Below are positions 23,770 to 41,596 of a DNA stretch of 64,000 nt, piece by piece. Made by a program: the position numbers and the translations under genes. Every line of letters starts with the position of its first letter. The first letter of the stretch is position 1. Under the pieces are notes generated by a model, which saw only the letters and a list, made by a program, of their open reading frames with translations, was not told the origin of the DNA and made no database searches. The DNA comes from Euglena gracilis (lineage: Eukaryota; Euglenida; Euglenophyceae; Euglenales): contig CP154956.1 of NCBI GenBank assembly GCA_039621445.1, positions 89,410,482-89,474,481 of the forward strand, given 5' to 3'.

Positions 23770-23987
23770 CGCCCATTGGTAAAACTGTCCATTGGCAAAC
23801 ACCTTTGGATGTTACAAATGCAGTGCACGCTTGTCGGGGTCCAGATGTATTTGGTGGAAACCATCTTCCAGGTCAAAAATTGACCACAAGCGGTTATCCG
23901 CTTGCTTGGTGATAAAGTGATAAAATAATCCTCCTAACGGGAATAGGTCATCCTTCGTTTGAAAATTTAAATACCGATAACTCAGTA

Positions 23988-24212
23988 CCCTCACCCCCCC
24001 CCCTCAAAGTGGCCACCCTCCAGGCAGTACGGAAACCCAAAATGGCCACTCTGGGGGAGGGGACACTTTGGGGGGGGGGGTGACTTTTTGGGCTTCGGCG
24101 ACTTCGGGCCAAAAAGAAATGGCCACTTTGAGGACCAAATTGGCGAAAATTTTGGCCACTCTGAGGGGGGGGGGACACTTTGAGGTGAGGGGGGTGAGGG
24201 TGCTAGTCTCCA
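23988..24212. mobile_element. ACCCTCACCCCC inverted-repeat element inside the RT pseudogene
   Basis: Ends AGTACCCTCACCCCC and its inverted form GGGGGTGAGGGTGCTA enclose AAGTGGCC/CACTTTGG tracts. Deleting it brings the RT text RW next to SYRYLNFQ, as expected for gypsy RT (WRxxxDYRxLN). Related CACTTTGGGG tracts recur at 24940-25195. Confidence 0.6.
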
Positions 24213-24339
24213 CCTTTTCTGACCACATGGGTCTGGGGGCTTTGGTACTACAGCCTGGGAGGTCCATTCACTTGGAAGGGATGATCCACTTCCACTCTAT
24301 GAGCTTTTCAATCACTTCATTGAGAGCTATCCCTCGTTC

Positions 24340-24697
24340 CAGGGCTGGATTGAGGTTGAGGTTTGCAAAAAACAACAACATCAAACTCAATGTTGACAAC
24401 CTCAACCTCAACCTCAACCTCAATGTTACCTCAATGTCCAAAATACAAAAAAAATTGAAATCACAAAAAGCATCCATTGGACAATTGTAAAACCTTCCTC
24501 AAAGGTGCAGGTTTATGTCAATTGACAACATACCTAGTTTGGAAACAAGAAAATATGCGTGGGTTGGCAATTTAACATTTGAGATAAATGACCAATTGTC
24601 CAATTTTTGAAAAATTGCAGGTAATTTGCCGGAGATTGAGGTTGGAAAACCTCAACCCTAACCTCAACCTCAACACCTCAACCTCAATCCAGCCTTG
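24340..24697. mobile_element. hAT-like MITE, CAGGGCTGGAT family, inside the RT pseudogene
   Basis: It starts CAGGGCTGGATTGAGGTTGA and ends CAACCTCAATCCAGCCTTG, with (GGTTGA)n inner arms. CTCGTTC flanks both sides (24333-24339 and 24698-24704). The element at 49467-49911 has the same terminal word. Confidence 0.8.
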
Positions 24698-24754
24698 CTC
24701 GTTCTCCCGAACAACGGAAAAATTCATTGGTTAAGCACCTTCTTTAAGGCTGTG

Positions 24755-24885
24755 TTTATAGCAACATAGCTTTGGTCAAAGTCTGTTTCTAAACACAGAC
24801 TTTGGCGTGCCGAAGTCTGTGTTTAGAAACACAGACTTTGACCTAAGTCTGTGTTTCTAAACACGGACTCCGACCTGGAAAACTG
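24755..24885. repeat. AAGTCTGTGTTTCTAAACAC palindromes
   Basis: The word GTCTGTGTTTAGAAACACAGAC and variants occur in direct and inverted form several times in 130 bp. Confidence 0.7.
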
Positions 24886-25204
24886 TGTTCACAATATTTG
24901 GACCCCGAAACATCCCAATGATGCAGAAATAAAGGAGTGGACACTTTGGGGGGGTCAATATTGGGGCTTTGGCGCCTTCGGCGGCAAGAGAAAATAGCCA
25001 CTTTGAGGTGGGGGGGGGACAAATTTGCCAAAACGGCCATTGTGAGGGAGGGGACACTTTGGGGGGGGGGGTAAATTTTTGGGCTCTGGCGCATTTGGAA
25101 AAAGAGCTGCAGAGAAAATTACCACTTTGGGGCGGGAAAATATTTGCAAAAAATTTTGGCCACTCTGAGGGGGGGGCACTTTGGGCTCCGTGCGGATTTC
25201 CGGT

Positions 25205-25860
25205 GGTCGCCGTCGTGGTGGTCGGGCCGACCATGGTCGGGCCGACCTGTGGTGGTCGGGCCGACCACCATTTTTTTGCATTCCCCCCCCCCCCTTCTGT
25301 AGATTTCAACCCCCCCCCCCCCCCGGGGAAAACAGAACTGAGTCGCTTTTGTAAGTCACTTGGTCACCCCCCGCACCCCCCTCAAATAACAAAGGAGCCC
25401 AGGCACCGGGGGGGGGGGGGGGGGGGCCCGGGGGACCCCCCCTGCCGTGGTTCGAATTTAACCAGATAAGGGGGGGGGGGTTCTCGGGACCCGAACTTAA
25501 CTGCCTACCCCCCCCCTAGTCGTATGACCGGGTTCCTGCAACCTGTGACCGGGGGGGGGGGGGGTCATAACACCCCCATAACCTGCAACCTGTGACCGGG
25601 GGGGGTGGTCATAAACGAGGGGGCGGTCGTAGGTAAGGTGGTGTTAAATTTTTCGCAACCTGCAACCTGTGACCGGGGGGGGTGGTCATAACACCCCCAT
25701 GACCTGCAACCTGTGACCGGGGGGTGGTCATAAATGAGGGGTGGTCATACGACTAGGGGGGGGGGTAGCCCCCAAAATCCCTATACCAAAACCCTATACC
25801 TCCGAACCCTAACCCTAACCCTAACCCTACTCCCTCATTGACCGGCTTAGAAAAATTTCA
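25205..25860. repeat. GGTCGGGCCGACC palindromes, then tract-rich DNA with telomere-like repeat
   Basis: Palindromic GGTCGGGCCGACC units (25215-25268) recur at 26820-26885. After C/G runs and ACCTGTGACCGGGGGG units, there is a short CCCTAA run (25803-25828). Confidence 0.6.
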
Positions 25861-25907
25861 ATTTTGAGGACTACAGCCGGCTGTTCAGAAACGTGATAAA
25901 TTGGGCC

Positions 25908-26059
25908 CTACAAGGTACCAGCTACCCCAAAGAGCCGCCCAACTAGGGTTAATACACATGGGGGGACCCTCGCTCGGCGCCTTCGGCGCCTCGCTCGGGT
26001 CCCCCCATGTTTTTAACCCTAATTGGGCGGCTCTTTGGGTTCGCTGGGTACCTTGTAGA
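25908..26059. repeat. Long hairpin, CTACAAGGTACC family
   Basis: A palindrome with arms CTACAAGGTACC, AGAGCCGCCCAA, ACATGGGGGGACC around the centre GGCGCCTTCGGCGCC. It sits between coding-like text on the minus strand (26060-26200) and telomere-like repeats. Confidence 0.75.
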
Positions 26060-26234
26060 GACCAATCTAACAACGTTGAGCGGGAAATGTTCTGCTGTTT
26101 GGATAAGAATCGTAACCCTAACCCTACTCCTTCAAATAACCTCATAAATTCTTTTTGGGCACAGGAAAACGCCATCAGCAAATTCTTTTGCAGGGCGCCT
26201 TCAGCGCCCTATGTCGACTGGCAGCAGAAGCAGT

Positions 26235-26770
26235 AAAGAAAAATCCCCTTGGGTGGTGGGTCGGTGGGCCCTTGGTGGGGGTCCGGAGGGGTAAAAAACC
26301 AATGATGAAACAGGGATTACATAAAAATCCTTTAGACATGCAAGCATTTTGCATCACGAGAGGCAGGAAACTCCTCCCTCCACCCCCATCCGAACCTCAA
26401 ATAACAAAATCCCTTCTGTTGGCAACATACTCGGGGGCTAAGTTGTTTATGTGGCTCACTTTGGCATAGGCGGGGGGGGGGCTCCGCCCCCCGCACATAA
26501 CATATGTGAATGAAATCCCCCTCAAATAACAAAATCCCCCCTATATTGGCAACATACTTGAGTGCTAAGTCCTTTTTGTGCAAAATTTTGCCATTATATC
26601 GAAAATCCGATGGAGAGGTGTTCTTTTGCCAAAAGTGGCCCAAAATGGGCATTTCCCCCCCCAAGTTTTTGCATATTCACCCCCGATTGGGGGGTTCTGG
26701 AGCCATTTAAGTGGGTTTTGACTGGTTTTGGGGTGGTTTGGACAAAAGTTTTTTTCAGGGGGGGGCTTAA
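26235..26770. repeat. Dispersed element core, copy 1
   Basis: Segments GATGAAACAGGGATTACAT, AACAAAATCCC...GGCAACATACT and the GGGGGGGCTTAAA end recur in inverted orientation at 39725-40060 and 40690-40800, so the two are copies of one family. Confidence 0.65.
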
Positions 26771-26924
26771 ATCTCCAGAAGGGGGGGGGGTAGTGCGGAT
26801 AATTGCGTTTCCTACCGACCAGGTCGGGCCGACCCACACAGGTCGGTAAGCCATACGCACAGGTCGGGCCGACCAGGTCGGCAGGATCCGCAATTTGGTC
26901 ATCCGCGATTTTCCGCATGGAGCC

Positions 26925-33710
<6,786 letters not shown>

Positions 33711-34196
33711 CTGAAACACAGCCTCTCAGCAAATAATTTGGGGAAACACAGCAATTACAGCAATCACGGCAATTTGTTTTGTTTTGTTTGTCTTTCAAAA
33801 TTTTTTGCTGTTTTGTTAGATTTTTTGGAATATTTGCAAACAAGATGATGATCCCAAAATGATGATCCCAAAATTCTCCTGAACGCAAGGTTGAAGTTGA
33901 AATTGTCGAAATCAGTAAAAAAAAAATCATAATAATTGATTATATCCAAAAATGCGAAATCACCAAGAAGGTGATGTTTTCTTTAGAAACCATTCCAAAC
34001 TTTGACCTCACCTGTCCATATGGAAAAAAAACTGGCCGCAACCCACAATGGAGGTTGAAAAAAAAATGGGGGGGAAATGGCTGTGACCTACAATGGTGTT
34101 TTCTTTTGAAGTAGCTGCGATGAAGCGCCCCAATGGTTCCTGAAAAACAGCCCCGAAAAATATTTTTGGAGTCAAGCTCAATGGTGTCCACACTCT

Positions 34197-34480
34197 GAAT
34201 ACACAAATCATGGCTGAGCCTGGATTTCAGCCTAAAACCAGGTTCAGCAGCAGGGCCCCCGAAAGCGGTTTTCAGGCTGAAATCCATGTTAGCCACAATT
34301 TGTCTGTTGCTCAACGATTCCCTGAAGAGAATGTGGTTCCTGACTGCTCTTGCATTGAGCCACACGGTGCTGCTTGAGCCACACACTGTTCGATGACACT
34401 CGCTTCATTGAACAACAGGTTGGGTTCCGTTCCCACCCCGTCCAGGCAACAAAGAAACATTCAGCCCATTTTGAAGAAAT
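34197..34480 (-). pseudogene. PHD-ORF family fragment preceded by a hairpin MITE
   Basis: The minus strand encodes FFVAWTGWERNP and then disrupted text, matching the N-terminal region of the ORF at 16292-16948. A diverged hairpin (34197-34310) abuts it. Confidence 0.6.
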
Positions 34481-34846
34481 TGGGTAAAACATGATTTTTT
34501 CAAAAAAAAAATCATGTTTTCTTCAAACAAAAAAATGTTTTCTTCACTTCTGTGAAAGATTAAAAAAGAAAGGAGAAAGGAGAGAGGGTTAAGGAGAGGC
34601 TTTGAACCATTTAGGCCATTCATCAGCTTTCAACCAGTCCTGACAGACATCAATGAAAAAAATACTGGAAACACGGTGAAATTAAACCCGAGGCGGACAT
34701 GACTCAAGATTGCTGAAGGGGTCACATGATGATGAACACATGTGTTTTTTGGTTGCCCTGCCATAGTTGGCAACTTGTTTTTTTTTTTGGATGCTGCTTT
34801 CTTTGTTATTTTTATTAACACATTGTTGAGAAATTTCAACAATGTA

Positions 34847-35015
34847 CCTCCCCCCTTATTGTCCCCCCCCCTTATTGTCCCTGGGCCCCGGCCGACGGGG
34901 GATTTTTTGGCCCGGCCAATGAAATTCCTTTGGTACCCCCTTATTGTCCCCCCCCCTTATTGTCCGGTCGGGCCTCCCGGGGAGAGGTCGGTGGGACAAT
35001 AAGGGGGGGGGGTGG
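34847..35015. mobile_element. TA-flanked MITE, CCCCCCTTATTGTCCC family, copy 1
   Basis: CCTCCCCCCTTATTGTCCC and its mirror close a 169-bp unit with inner GGGCCCCGGCCGAC and TTGGCCCGGCCAATG words. TA occurs on both sides. Confidence 0.8.
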
Positions 35016-35019
35016 TATG

Positions 35020-37500
35020 TAAAAAAAAAAACACCCACGGGGTTTTGAACCGAAAATTTTTGAATTCACATTTTCAAATCATTTTTCTTCTGGGTGATTT
35101 TTCCAAAAAAAAACTTCCCTCCACAAAATGAAAAAAAAAATGCAAAAAGAAATTGCACTTTTGGATTTTTTTTTGAATTTTTGGATTTTTGAACATTTTT
35201 TGGCAGTTTTTGAACTTAGTAGGATTCAAAGTGTGGTTTGGGTGTCTCATAACGAGTTTTTTTCACTGAAATTTCCCTTGTTTTTTTTTGGCTTTTTTTT
35301 ATATAAAAATCGTGGGCATAACCCGTATATAGGGCGTGAAACGTGACAAGGGCGCCTGCGGCGCCCTTGACCCGTTTAACGCCCTGTATACGGGTAATAG
35401 CTCACGATTTTTCCGTAACTGAATAGAAAGGCCCGGCACCTGCCCTGTATTTCGTTGACATGCTTCACGCAACGGTTTTGGGGTGTTTTTGGGCCGTTTT
35501 TTTTTTGCCAAAAAAAATCCTGTTCACAATTTCATGCCCTGTAAATCATGAACAGCCCATTCATGATTATCAGGGTGTTAATTTGGGGGGTCCAATTATC
35601 GCCCTGATAATGGTGAACAGAAACGCTATGACAAAATATACTTCAATTTATGGAATTTTTGAGGAAAACCCGCTGGTCCTGGAAAACGAGATATGGTCTA
35701 ATAATGGCCAAGTTATTGGGGGGCACTTTGGGGAGGGGGGGACCGGGCGCCGAAGGCGCCCGAAGGCCCGCACGATGCTTGGCCATAAGGCGATTTTCGG
35801 TTTACAGCCTAAGGGTGTGCCCGTTTTTTACCATACCATTCCACCATGTTCCAGTCTGAAACCGTGTATTGGGGCTCTGGCTTCACGCCCGAACCGGCGT
35901 TCTGGACGCCGGTTCGGCGCAGAAATTTTTGCGCCAAACCGGCGTCCAGAACGTTGGTTCAGGCGGGAAGATGGCGTCCAGGGGACCGAAAATAAAAGTG
36001 CCAAAAAGTGTTCAAAATGGTTAGTAGACATGTGGCAATCACATTTGGGCAGTTTTGGGGGGTATTTGGCCAGATATTGGGGTATTTTGTGCAACAATTT
36101 CCATTTGGCCAAATTTGGGGAATTTTTGAAATAGAACACCGTGCAGCACGGCTGGAATCTAAGGCCATCTGCTGAAAGCCCTTGAGAAGAGCTTTTGATC
36201 GATGGGCAACATGGTTGGTGAAACATTGGAATTTCGACTTTGAAAACAGGGTCGGAAAATGCGATCGCCGATTTTCAGAGTGCTCTGCGCTGTAGCTGCG
36301 TTCTGAGGGTATGAAGCGAAAGGTCTTAGGGGACAAGGCAGTACAGTTGGTCAAACCTTGGGACCCCCCCCTCCCCCCCCCTGTACAGTTCCAACCCCCC
36401 CCCTCCTGGGACCCCCCCCCTCCCCCCACTTCCAACCCCCCCGAGACAGATGAAAAAATTTTAAAACAGCTTGTTTTTTTTGAAACAAAAACACATGTTT
36501 TTTTAAGGGGGTGGTGCAGGTCGCGGGGGGGGGGGGTCATGGGGGGCCATGGGGTGGGGGGGGTCATGGGGGAAGTGTGCCACTTTGCAGGTAGTCGGGA
36601 GGCAACATCCATGACGTTGCATCGTGATAAAATTGATCATTTTTCGAAAGGAAATTTTGTCAGGATTTTCTTGACCAACAATTTTTTGGGATGAAGTTTG
36701 GGCCATTTTTGACAAAATTCCGTTTTGGGTGTGGAAATACACCAGTTTTTGGCACTTCTTTTAGGGGACAAGATTCTTGGCCATTTTTGGGTGTGAAGGT
36801 GCATTGGGCGGACAAGGATACATGAAAGTTCATTTTTTAGAAAAAATGCTTTTAAAAAAAAAGAATGGCGAAGGATCGATTCTCGGGTCACGGGGGGGGG
36901 TCATGGGGGTGTAACGGGGGGGTCACGGGGGTAGCACCCCCCCCAAAAAATATGTTTTTTAAAAAAAACAAAAAACGCCATGGAGGAAACGTTTGGGGAA
37001 AATTTTTTGAAATGTTTTTTTTAGAAAAAAACATCTTTTTTAAACTCTGCAGCTTCGAAGTCCGTAAAGGGTGCTGGCTTTCACACGTGCCATGAAAAGC
37101 ATTTTCAAATGAAGGGTCTGGAAAAACTAAAAAAACGTCACTTTTTGATGACCAAAAAAATGACCTTAGAACTTTTTCCTCAAAAAATGGCCATTTCGCA
37201 AGGGAAAAAGTCAATTTTTGCTTTTTTAAAAAGAAAACATATTCTTTTAAAAAAAACATGTTTTTTGTTCTTTTTTTCAAAAAACAAAAAAAACGTCAAC
37301 CCTGGCTCAATTCCGCATGGTGTGCCAAGGGGGAGTGATTGAAGCAGCATCCTGCCTTTCTGCTAAGTGTTTAAAGTGAAAACACTGGCTACCATTCTTT
37401 TTACAAGAGACAAATATTTCGCAAAATGCATCTGAATTTCGCAAAATCCATCATTGCCAACCTCAATTGGACGAAAAATGTCGCAACTGTCTCAGGGGTA
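35020..37500. other. Repeat-rich stretch without a recognised gene
   Basis: It contains a hairpin at 35304-35416 (AATCGTGGGCATAACCCGTA arms), a CCTGATAAT/GTGAACAG repeat at 35518-35626 that recurs inverted at 42550-42655, a palindrome ACCGGCGTTCTGGACGCCGG at 35890-35960, and an A-rich unit 36885-37310 that recurs at 47210-47610. The 224-codon frame 35460-36134 merely runs through these. Confidence 0.55.
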
Positions 37501-37519
37501 GGCAGTACAGTTGTGATTT

Positions 37520-38304
37520 CCCCATAAATGACACCCCCCCATAAGTGACACTACCCCCCCTGTCAGAAATGACACCCCCCCCCATAAATGACACTACCCC
37601 CCCCCCCCGCCGCCAGAAAATTAGTACCCAGTACTCTCACCGTTGGGACCGACGTTGGCTGACCAATTGGAGGGGGATCGTATGTATGGACCGGACCCTC
37701 CCCCTGACTTTGCAAACATTGCCCTTGATGTGTTGAACACGCTGGATGGCCATGATGTTTCGCAATTGAATCTCCCTGACGATCCTGAATCTGAGCCTGA
37801 TCCTGATGCCGAGGAGGAGGAATCCGATGAGGATGAACCTCCGAGGGAAAGCACTGTCCCTCCGGCCAGCTTACCCACCGGCATTCCGGTTCTACCTCCC
37901 TGTGACCGTGTCCGGCCTCCTGCTCCCGTCATGCCTCCGGGAACGGGATGCTTTCGTTGTGAGCGTCCATTATGCCAGCCCAATGCCGTTCAGTGTTCCA
38001 ACCCGCTGTGTCCTGTTTGGTATCACAGTGGATGCTTGAGTGTTTCAAGCTCCGGCATGTGTTTGGCGTGCTGTTGAGAACCGAGAGTGAGAGTCTCCTT
38101 TGCGGGCCTAGTGGTTCGCAGACAGGCCTTGACCTTCACCTTTGCCTTTGCACCTTGGACCGCCATATGCGTCACCCCCCCATAAGTGACACCCCCCCAT
38201 AAGTGACACCCCCCCCATTAGTGACACCCCCCATAAGTGACACCACCCCATAAGTGACACCCCCTGGGGGGTTTCAGGGTGTCAGGGGTGTCATTTATGG
38301 GGGG
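37520..38304. mobile_element. Inverted-repeat element carrying a zinc-finger ORF
   Basis: CCCCATAAATGACACCCC at 37520 and its mirror GGGGTGTCATTTATGGGG at 38285-38302 bound the element. Subterminal CATAAGTGACACCCC units repeat at both ends. Confidence 0.75.
37643..38077 (+). CDS. Acidic protein with C-terminal PHD-like finger
   Basis: The open frame reads a Pro/Asp/Glu-rich stretch (DDPESEPDPDAEEEESDEDE) then CFRCERPLC, CSNPLC, WYHSGC and CLAC at the C-terminus, the Cys4-His-Cys3 order of a PHD finger. It ends TGA at 38077. The same acidic-then-PHD layout occurs downstream of the tyrosine recombinase (49391-50391). No good ATG is seen near 37643, so the 5' end may be spliced or lost. Confidence 0.65.
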   Translation: MGPTLADQLEGDRMYGPDPPPDFANIALDVLNTLDGHDVSQLNLPDDPESEPDPDAEEEESDEDEPPRESTVPPASLPTGIPVLPPCDRVRPPAPVMPPGTGCFRCERPLCQPNAVQCSNPLCPVWYHSGCLSVSSSGMCLACC

Positions 38305-38306
38305 TA

Positions 38307-38483
38307 CCACCCCCCCCCTTTATTGTCCCCCCCCCCCCGTTATTGTCCCTGGGCCCCGGCCGACGGGGGGTTTTTTTGGCCCGGCCAATGAAATTCCTTT
38401 GGTACCCCTTTATTGTCCCCCCCCCCTTTATTGTCCGGTCGGGCCTCCCGGGGGCAGGTCGGTGGGACAATAAAGGGGGGGGG
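38307..38483. mobile_element. TA-flanked MITE, CCCCCCTTATTGTCCC family, copy 2
   Basis: Same terminal and inner words as copy 1 (TTTATTGTCCC variant); TA on both sides, right flank being a TATG microsatellite. Confidence 0.8.
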
Positions 38484-39295
38484 TATGTGTGTATGTATGT
38501 GTGTATGTGTGTGTGTATGTATGTATGTATGTATGTATGTATGTATGTATGTATGTATGTATGTATGTATGTATGTATGTATGTATGTATGTATGTATGT
38601 ATGTATGTATGTATGTATGTATGTATTATGTATGTATGTATGTATGTATGTATGTTTGTAGTATGTATGTATGTATGTCCCCCCCCTTACTGTTCCCGTC
38701 CCGTGGCCCCCTTTTGGGTCCATGGGAACAGTAAGGGGGGGAACAGTAAGGGGGGGGGACGAGCTCCCCCCCCCTTACTGTTCCCATGGGCCATGAACCA
38801 ACCAACCAAAGTCAGACCCAAAAGGCCACCTAAAATGCCAAAATGAAGCTTTTTTGGTTTACATGCTTGAAAATTGCACCTCCACAACATCCATTTTGGC
38901 ATTGGGTTGGATTTTGGTTGGATTGAGAGCACCTAAAACCGACCAAAAAATTCCCCTTTTTTCCTTGTGTTCCAGGAATCCTTTACAAAAAGTGCTATGA
39001 CACTGTACTGTTCCCGTCCCCCCAATGGGAACAGTAAGGGGGGGGAACAGTAAAGGGGGGGGGCATGGTATGTATGTATGTATGTATGTATGTATGTATG
39101 TATGTATGTATGTATGTATGTATGTATGTATGTATGTATGTATGTATGTATGTATGTATGTATGTATGTACGTACGTACGTACGTACGTACGTACGTATG
39201 TATGTATGTATGTATGTATGTATGTATGTATGTATGTATGTATGTATGTATGTATGTATGTATGTATGTATGTATGTATGTATGTGTGTATGTAT
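38484..39295. repeat. (TATG)n microsatellite interrupted by a TTACTGTTCCC element
   Basis: TATG repeats at 38484-38680 and 39067-39295 flank a unit (38681-39066) bounded by CCCCCCCTTACTGTTCCC and its mirror GGGAACAGTAAGGGGG. The unit looks like an insertion into one original microsatellite. Confidence 0.8.
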
Positions 39296-39309
39296 GTATA
39301 TGCATATTA

Positions 39310-39427
39310 TGCCCCCCCCATATAAGACCCCCCCGTATAAGACCCCCCCTGGGATTTTGGCTCCCGAGGGGGGGTCTTATATGGGGGGCCAAAATCCAAA
39401 ATCCCAGGGGGGTCTTATATGGGGGGC
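39310..39427. mobile_element. Short inverted-repeat element, CCCCCCATATAAGACCCCCC
   Basis: The word and its mirror GGGGGGTCTTATATGGGGGG border about 118 bp. Confidence 0.7.
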
Positions 39428-39540
39428 ATGGTATGCATATGTACATGAACCAGGGGCTGCCGCCCTACCTCCCCGTCCGTTTGAGGGCGACGAGGGTGGA
39501 TGTGTACATCACGGTGGACCCCCCCCCTAGAGTGGCAGAC

Positions 39541-41114
39541 GGTAGACTGGGGGGGGGGGGGGTAGTGGGTAGTCGGCCAACTAGTCAGCCAACTACCCAA
39601 TTGGTCGGCCGACTAGTCGGCCAACTAATTGGTCGGCCGACTAGTCGGCGGACCAATTGGGTAGTCGGCCGACTAGTCGGCCGACTACCCACTCTAATGT
39701 ACTAACGGGTCAAACCCGCCGACTTTTAAGCCCCCCCCCTGGGAAAAAAAATTGTCTAAATCACCTCAACACCCCCCAATCGGGGGTGAATATGCAAAAA
39801 AAGTTGGGGGGAAATGTCCATTTTGGGCCACTTTGACAAAAGAACACCTCTCGCCATTGTATTTTCAATATAAGTCAAAATATGCACAAAAAAAGGTCTT
39901 ATCCCTCCAAGTCTATTGCCAACATAGAAGGGATTTTGTTATTTGAGGGGGGGGGGCGGGGGAGCAGAGCCCCCCCCCCCCCCCCTATGCCAAAGTGAGC
40001 CACAAAAACGACTTAGCCCCCGAGTATGTTGCCAACACAGAAGGGATTTTGTTATTTAAACCGGCGTTTGAGACGCCGGGTTCAGGACAGAACCGGCGTC
40101 CCCCCCCCCCACGGGTTTTACGGACGCCGGTTCTGTCAATATCTAGATTAGTCCTGGGAGTGTCCCTTGACCGAAGGGTGGGGACGCCGGTTCTGTCCTG
40201 AACCCGGCGTCTCTAAAACGCCGGTTTAAACAAGGGGTGGCGGACGCCGGTTCTGTCCAAAACCCGGCGTTCCGGACGCCGGGTTTTGGACAGAACCGGC
40301 GTCCGCCACCCCTTTTTTGTAGTAGGTGGCGGACAACCGGAATTTCCCAAAGGAAAATTCATTGGTATGGTTCGGCATGCCGTGCCGAGGGGGTTGGCTG
40401 ACCAGGGGGGGGGTCCCCCATTTTGCCGTGCCGAGGGGGTCCGACCACCAGGGGGGGGGGGTGGCTGCCGAACCTCCAATTTGGCAGTGAAGCAAAAAAA
40501 ATGAAAAGCACAAAGCAAAGCTGATCTAGCTGGGGGAGGGTGCCAAGTGTTCGACCTGTCTGCATGCCTTTCATCCCCCCCCCCATTGTGTACCCCCCAA
40601 ATTTTGACCTCCGGCGGGGCGGGGGGGGGGTCTGCAGGAGGCGGCGGAGCAGCAGTTCAACGTAGGGTTGGATGGGGGGGGAGGGGGAACTTTTCTGCAT
40701 TTCTAAAGGATTTTCATGTAATCCCTGTTTCATCATTGGTTTTTTACCCCTACGGACCCCCATCAGGGGCCCACCGACCCCCCACCGACCAAAGATTTCC
40801 ATCTGGGGGTGTTTATTTAGGCGTAAGACACTTATTTGGACCCATCCGAACCATTTCCGGGTGATTTGGGCCCGCCACAGACTATTTTTATGACCGCCGA
40901 CTAGCCACCGACTAGCTTGCATTGTATTTTCTTCATGGGGGGGCTTAAAAGTTGGCGGGTTGGACCCGTTAGCACATTAGAGTGGGTAGTCGGCCGACTA
41001 CCCACTACCCCCCCCCCGTCTCGCCAACTAGCTACCGACCAGGCCTAGTCGTCCGACCAATTGGGTAGTCGGCCAGTCGGCCGACTACCCACTACCCCCC
41101 CCCCCCAGTCTACC
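39541..41114. mobile_element. Composite element with GGTAGACTGGGGG ends
   Basis: GGTAGACTGGGGGG (39541) and its mirror CCCCCCAGTCTACC (41101-41114) are followed inward by TAGTGGGTAGTCGGCC and a second pair, CCCACTCTAATGT.../...GGGCTTAAAAG. The interior holds the inverted copy of 26235-26770 and a nested CCGGCGT element (40058-40231). Confidence 0.65.
40058..40231. mobile_element. Nested inverted-repeat element, ACCGGCGT family
   Basis: Arms of about 47 bp (AAACCGGCGTTTGAGACGCC..., GGTTCAGGACAGAACCGGCG) are inverted at the two ends. Related palindromes: 35890-35960, 40230-40315, 44575-44735. Confidence 0.7.
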
Positions 41115-41142
41115 GCCTTGCACCCCCCCCCCCAGCGGACTA

Positions 41143-41309
41143 CCCCCCCCCTTATTGTCCCACCGACCTCTCCCCGGGAGGCCCGACCGGACAATAAGGG
41201 GGGGGGGGACAATAAGGGGGTACCAAAGGAATTTCATTGGCCGGGCCAAAAAATCCCCCGTCGGCCGGGGCCCAGGGACAATAAGGGGGGGGGACAATAA
41301 GGGGGGGGG
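41143..41309. mobile_element. TA-flanked MITE, CCCCCCTTATTGTCCC family, copy 3
   Basis: Full-length 167-bp copy with TA on both sides. Confidence 0.8.
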
Positions 41310-41386
41310 TAACCCTCGGTATGGCAAAACGAGGACCCCCCCCTTGGTGGCCGAGCGTCCTCGCCAGACGTGTCGAACCTCCATTA

Positions 41387-41518
41387 CCCCCCGCCCCCTT
41401 ATTGTCCCTCCGACCTCTCCCCGGGGGTACCAAAGGAATTTCATTGGCCGGGCCAAAAAATCCCCCGTCGGCCGGGGCCCAGGGACAATAAGGGGGGGGG
41501 GGACAATAAGGGGGGGGG
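41387..41518. mobile_element. TA-flanked MITE, CCCCCCTTATTGTCCC family, copy 4
   Basis: Shorter copy (132 bp) missing part of the left arm, TA on both sides. Confidence 0.75.
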
Positions 41519-41596
41519 TAGTTCTGTTTGCAGTGCCCCTTTTATCAGAATTTCTGGCTGGTTTCGAAGCTGCCGCTACTCCTCGGGTGTGACAAT

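Larger units (their letters stand above)
22130..24760 (-). pseudogene. Ty3/gypsy-type reverse transcriptase, broken by insertions
   Basis: Read from high to low coordinates: GIALNEVIEKLIEWKWIIPS (RT N-terminal helix), QAVVPKPPDP, then SYRYLNFQTKDDLFPL, FDLEDGFHQIHLDPDK, TAFVTSKGVCQWTVLPMGV, then PAMFQHMVQ, then FTLVYIDDVLIGTP. YIDD is the polymerase active-site box, and the order is that of Ty3/gypsy-like RT. Frameshifts near 24300 and 23830, a stop after HMVQ and three insertions make it inactive. After YIDD a frameshifted tail continues to about 22130. Protease, RNase H and integrase were not found. Confidence 0.85.

Noticed and set aside
25803-25828. Chromosome end (telomere)
   Set aside because: Only about four CCCTAA units inside the window, and the same motif serves as the end of several elements.
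35460-36134. 224-codon open frame
   Set aside because: Built from several repeat families (CCTGATAAT, ACCGGCGT palindromes) that also occur elsewhere out of frame.
38486-39325. Met-Tyr-Val-Cys repeat proteins
   Set aside because: Translation of TATG microsatellites.
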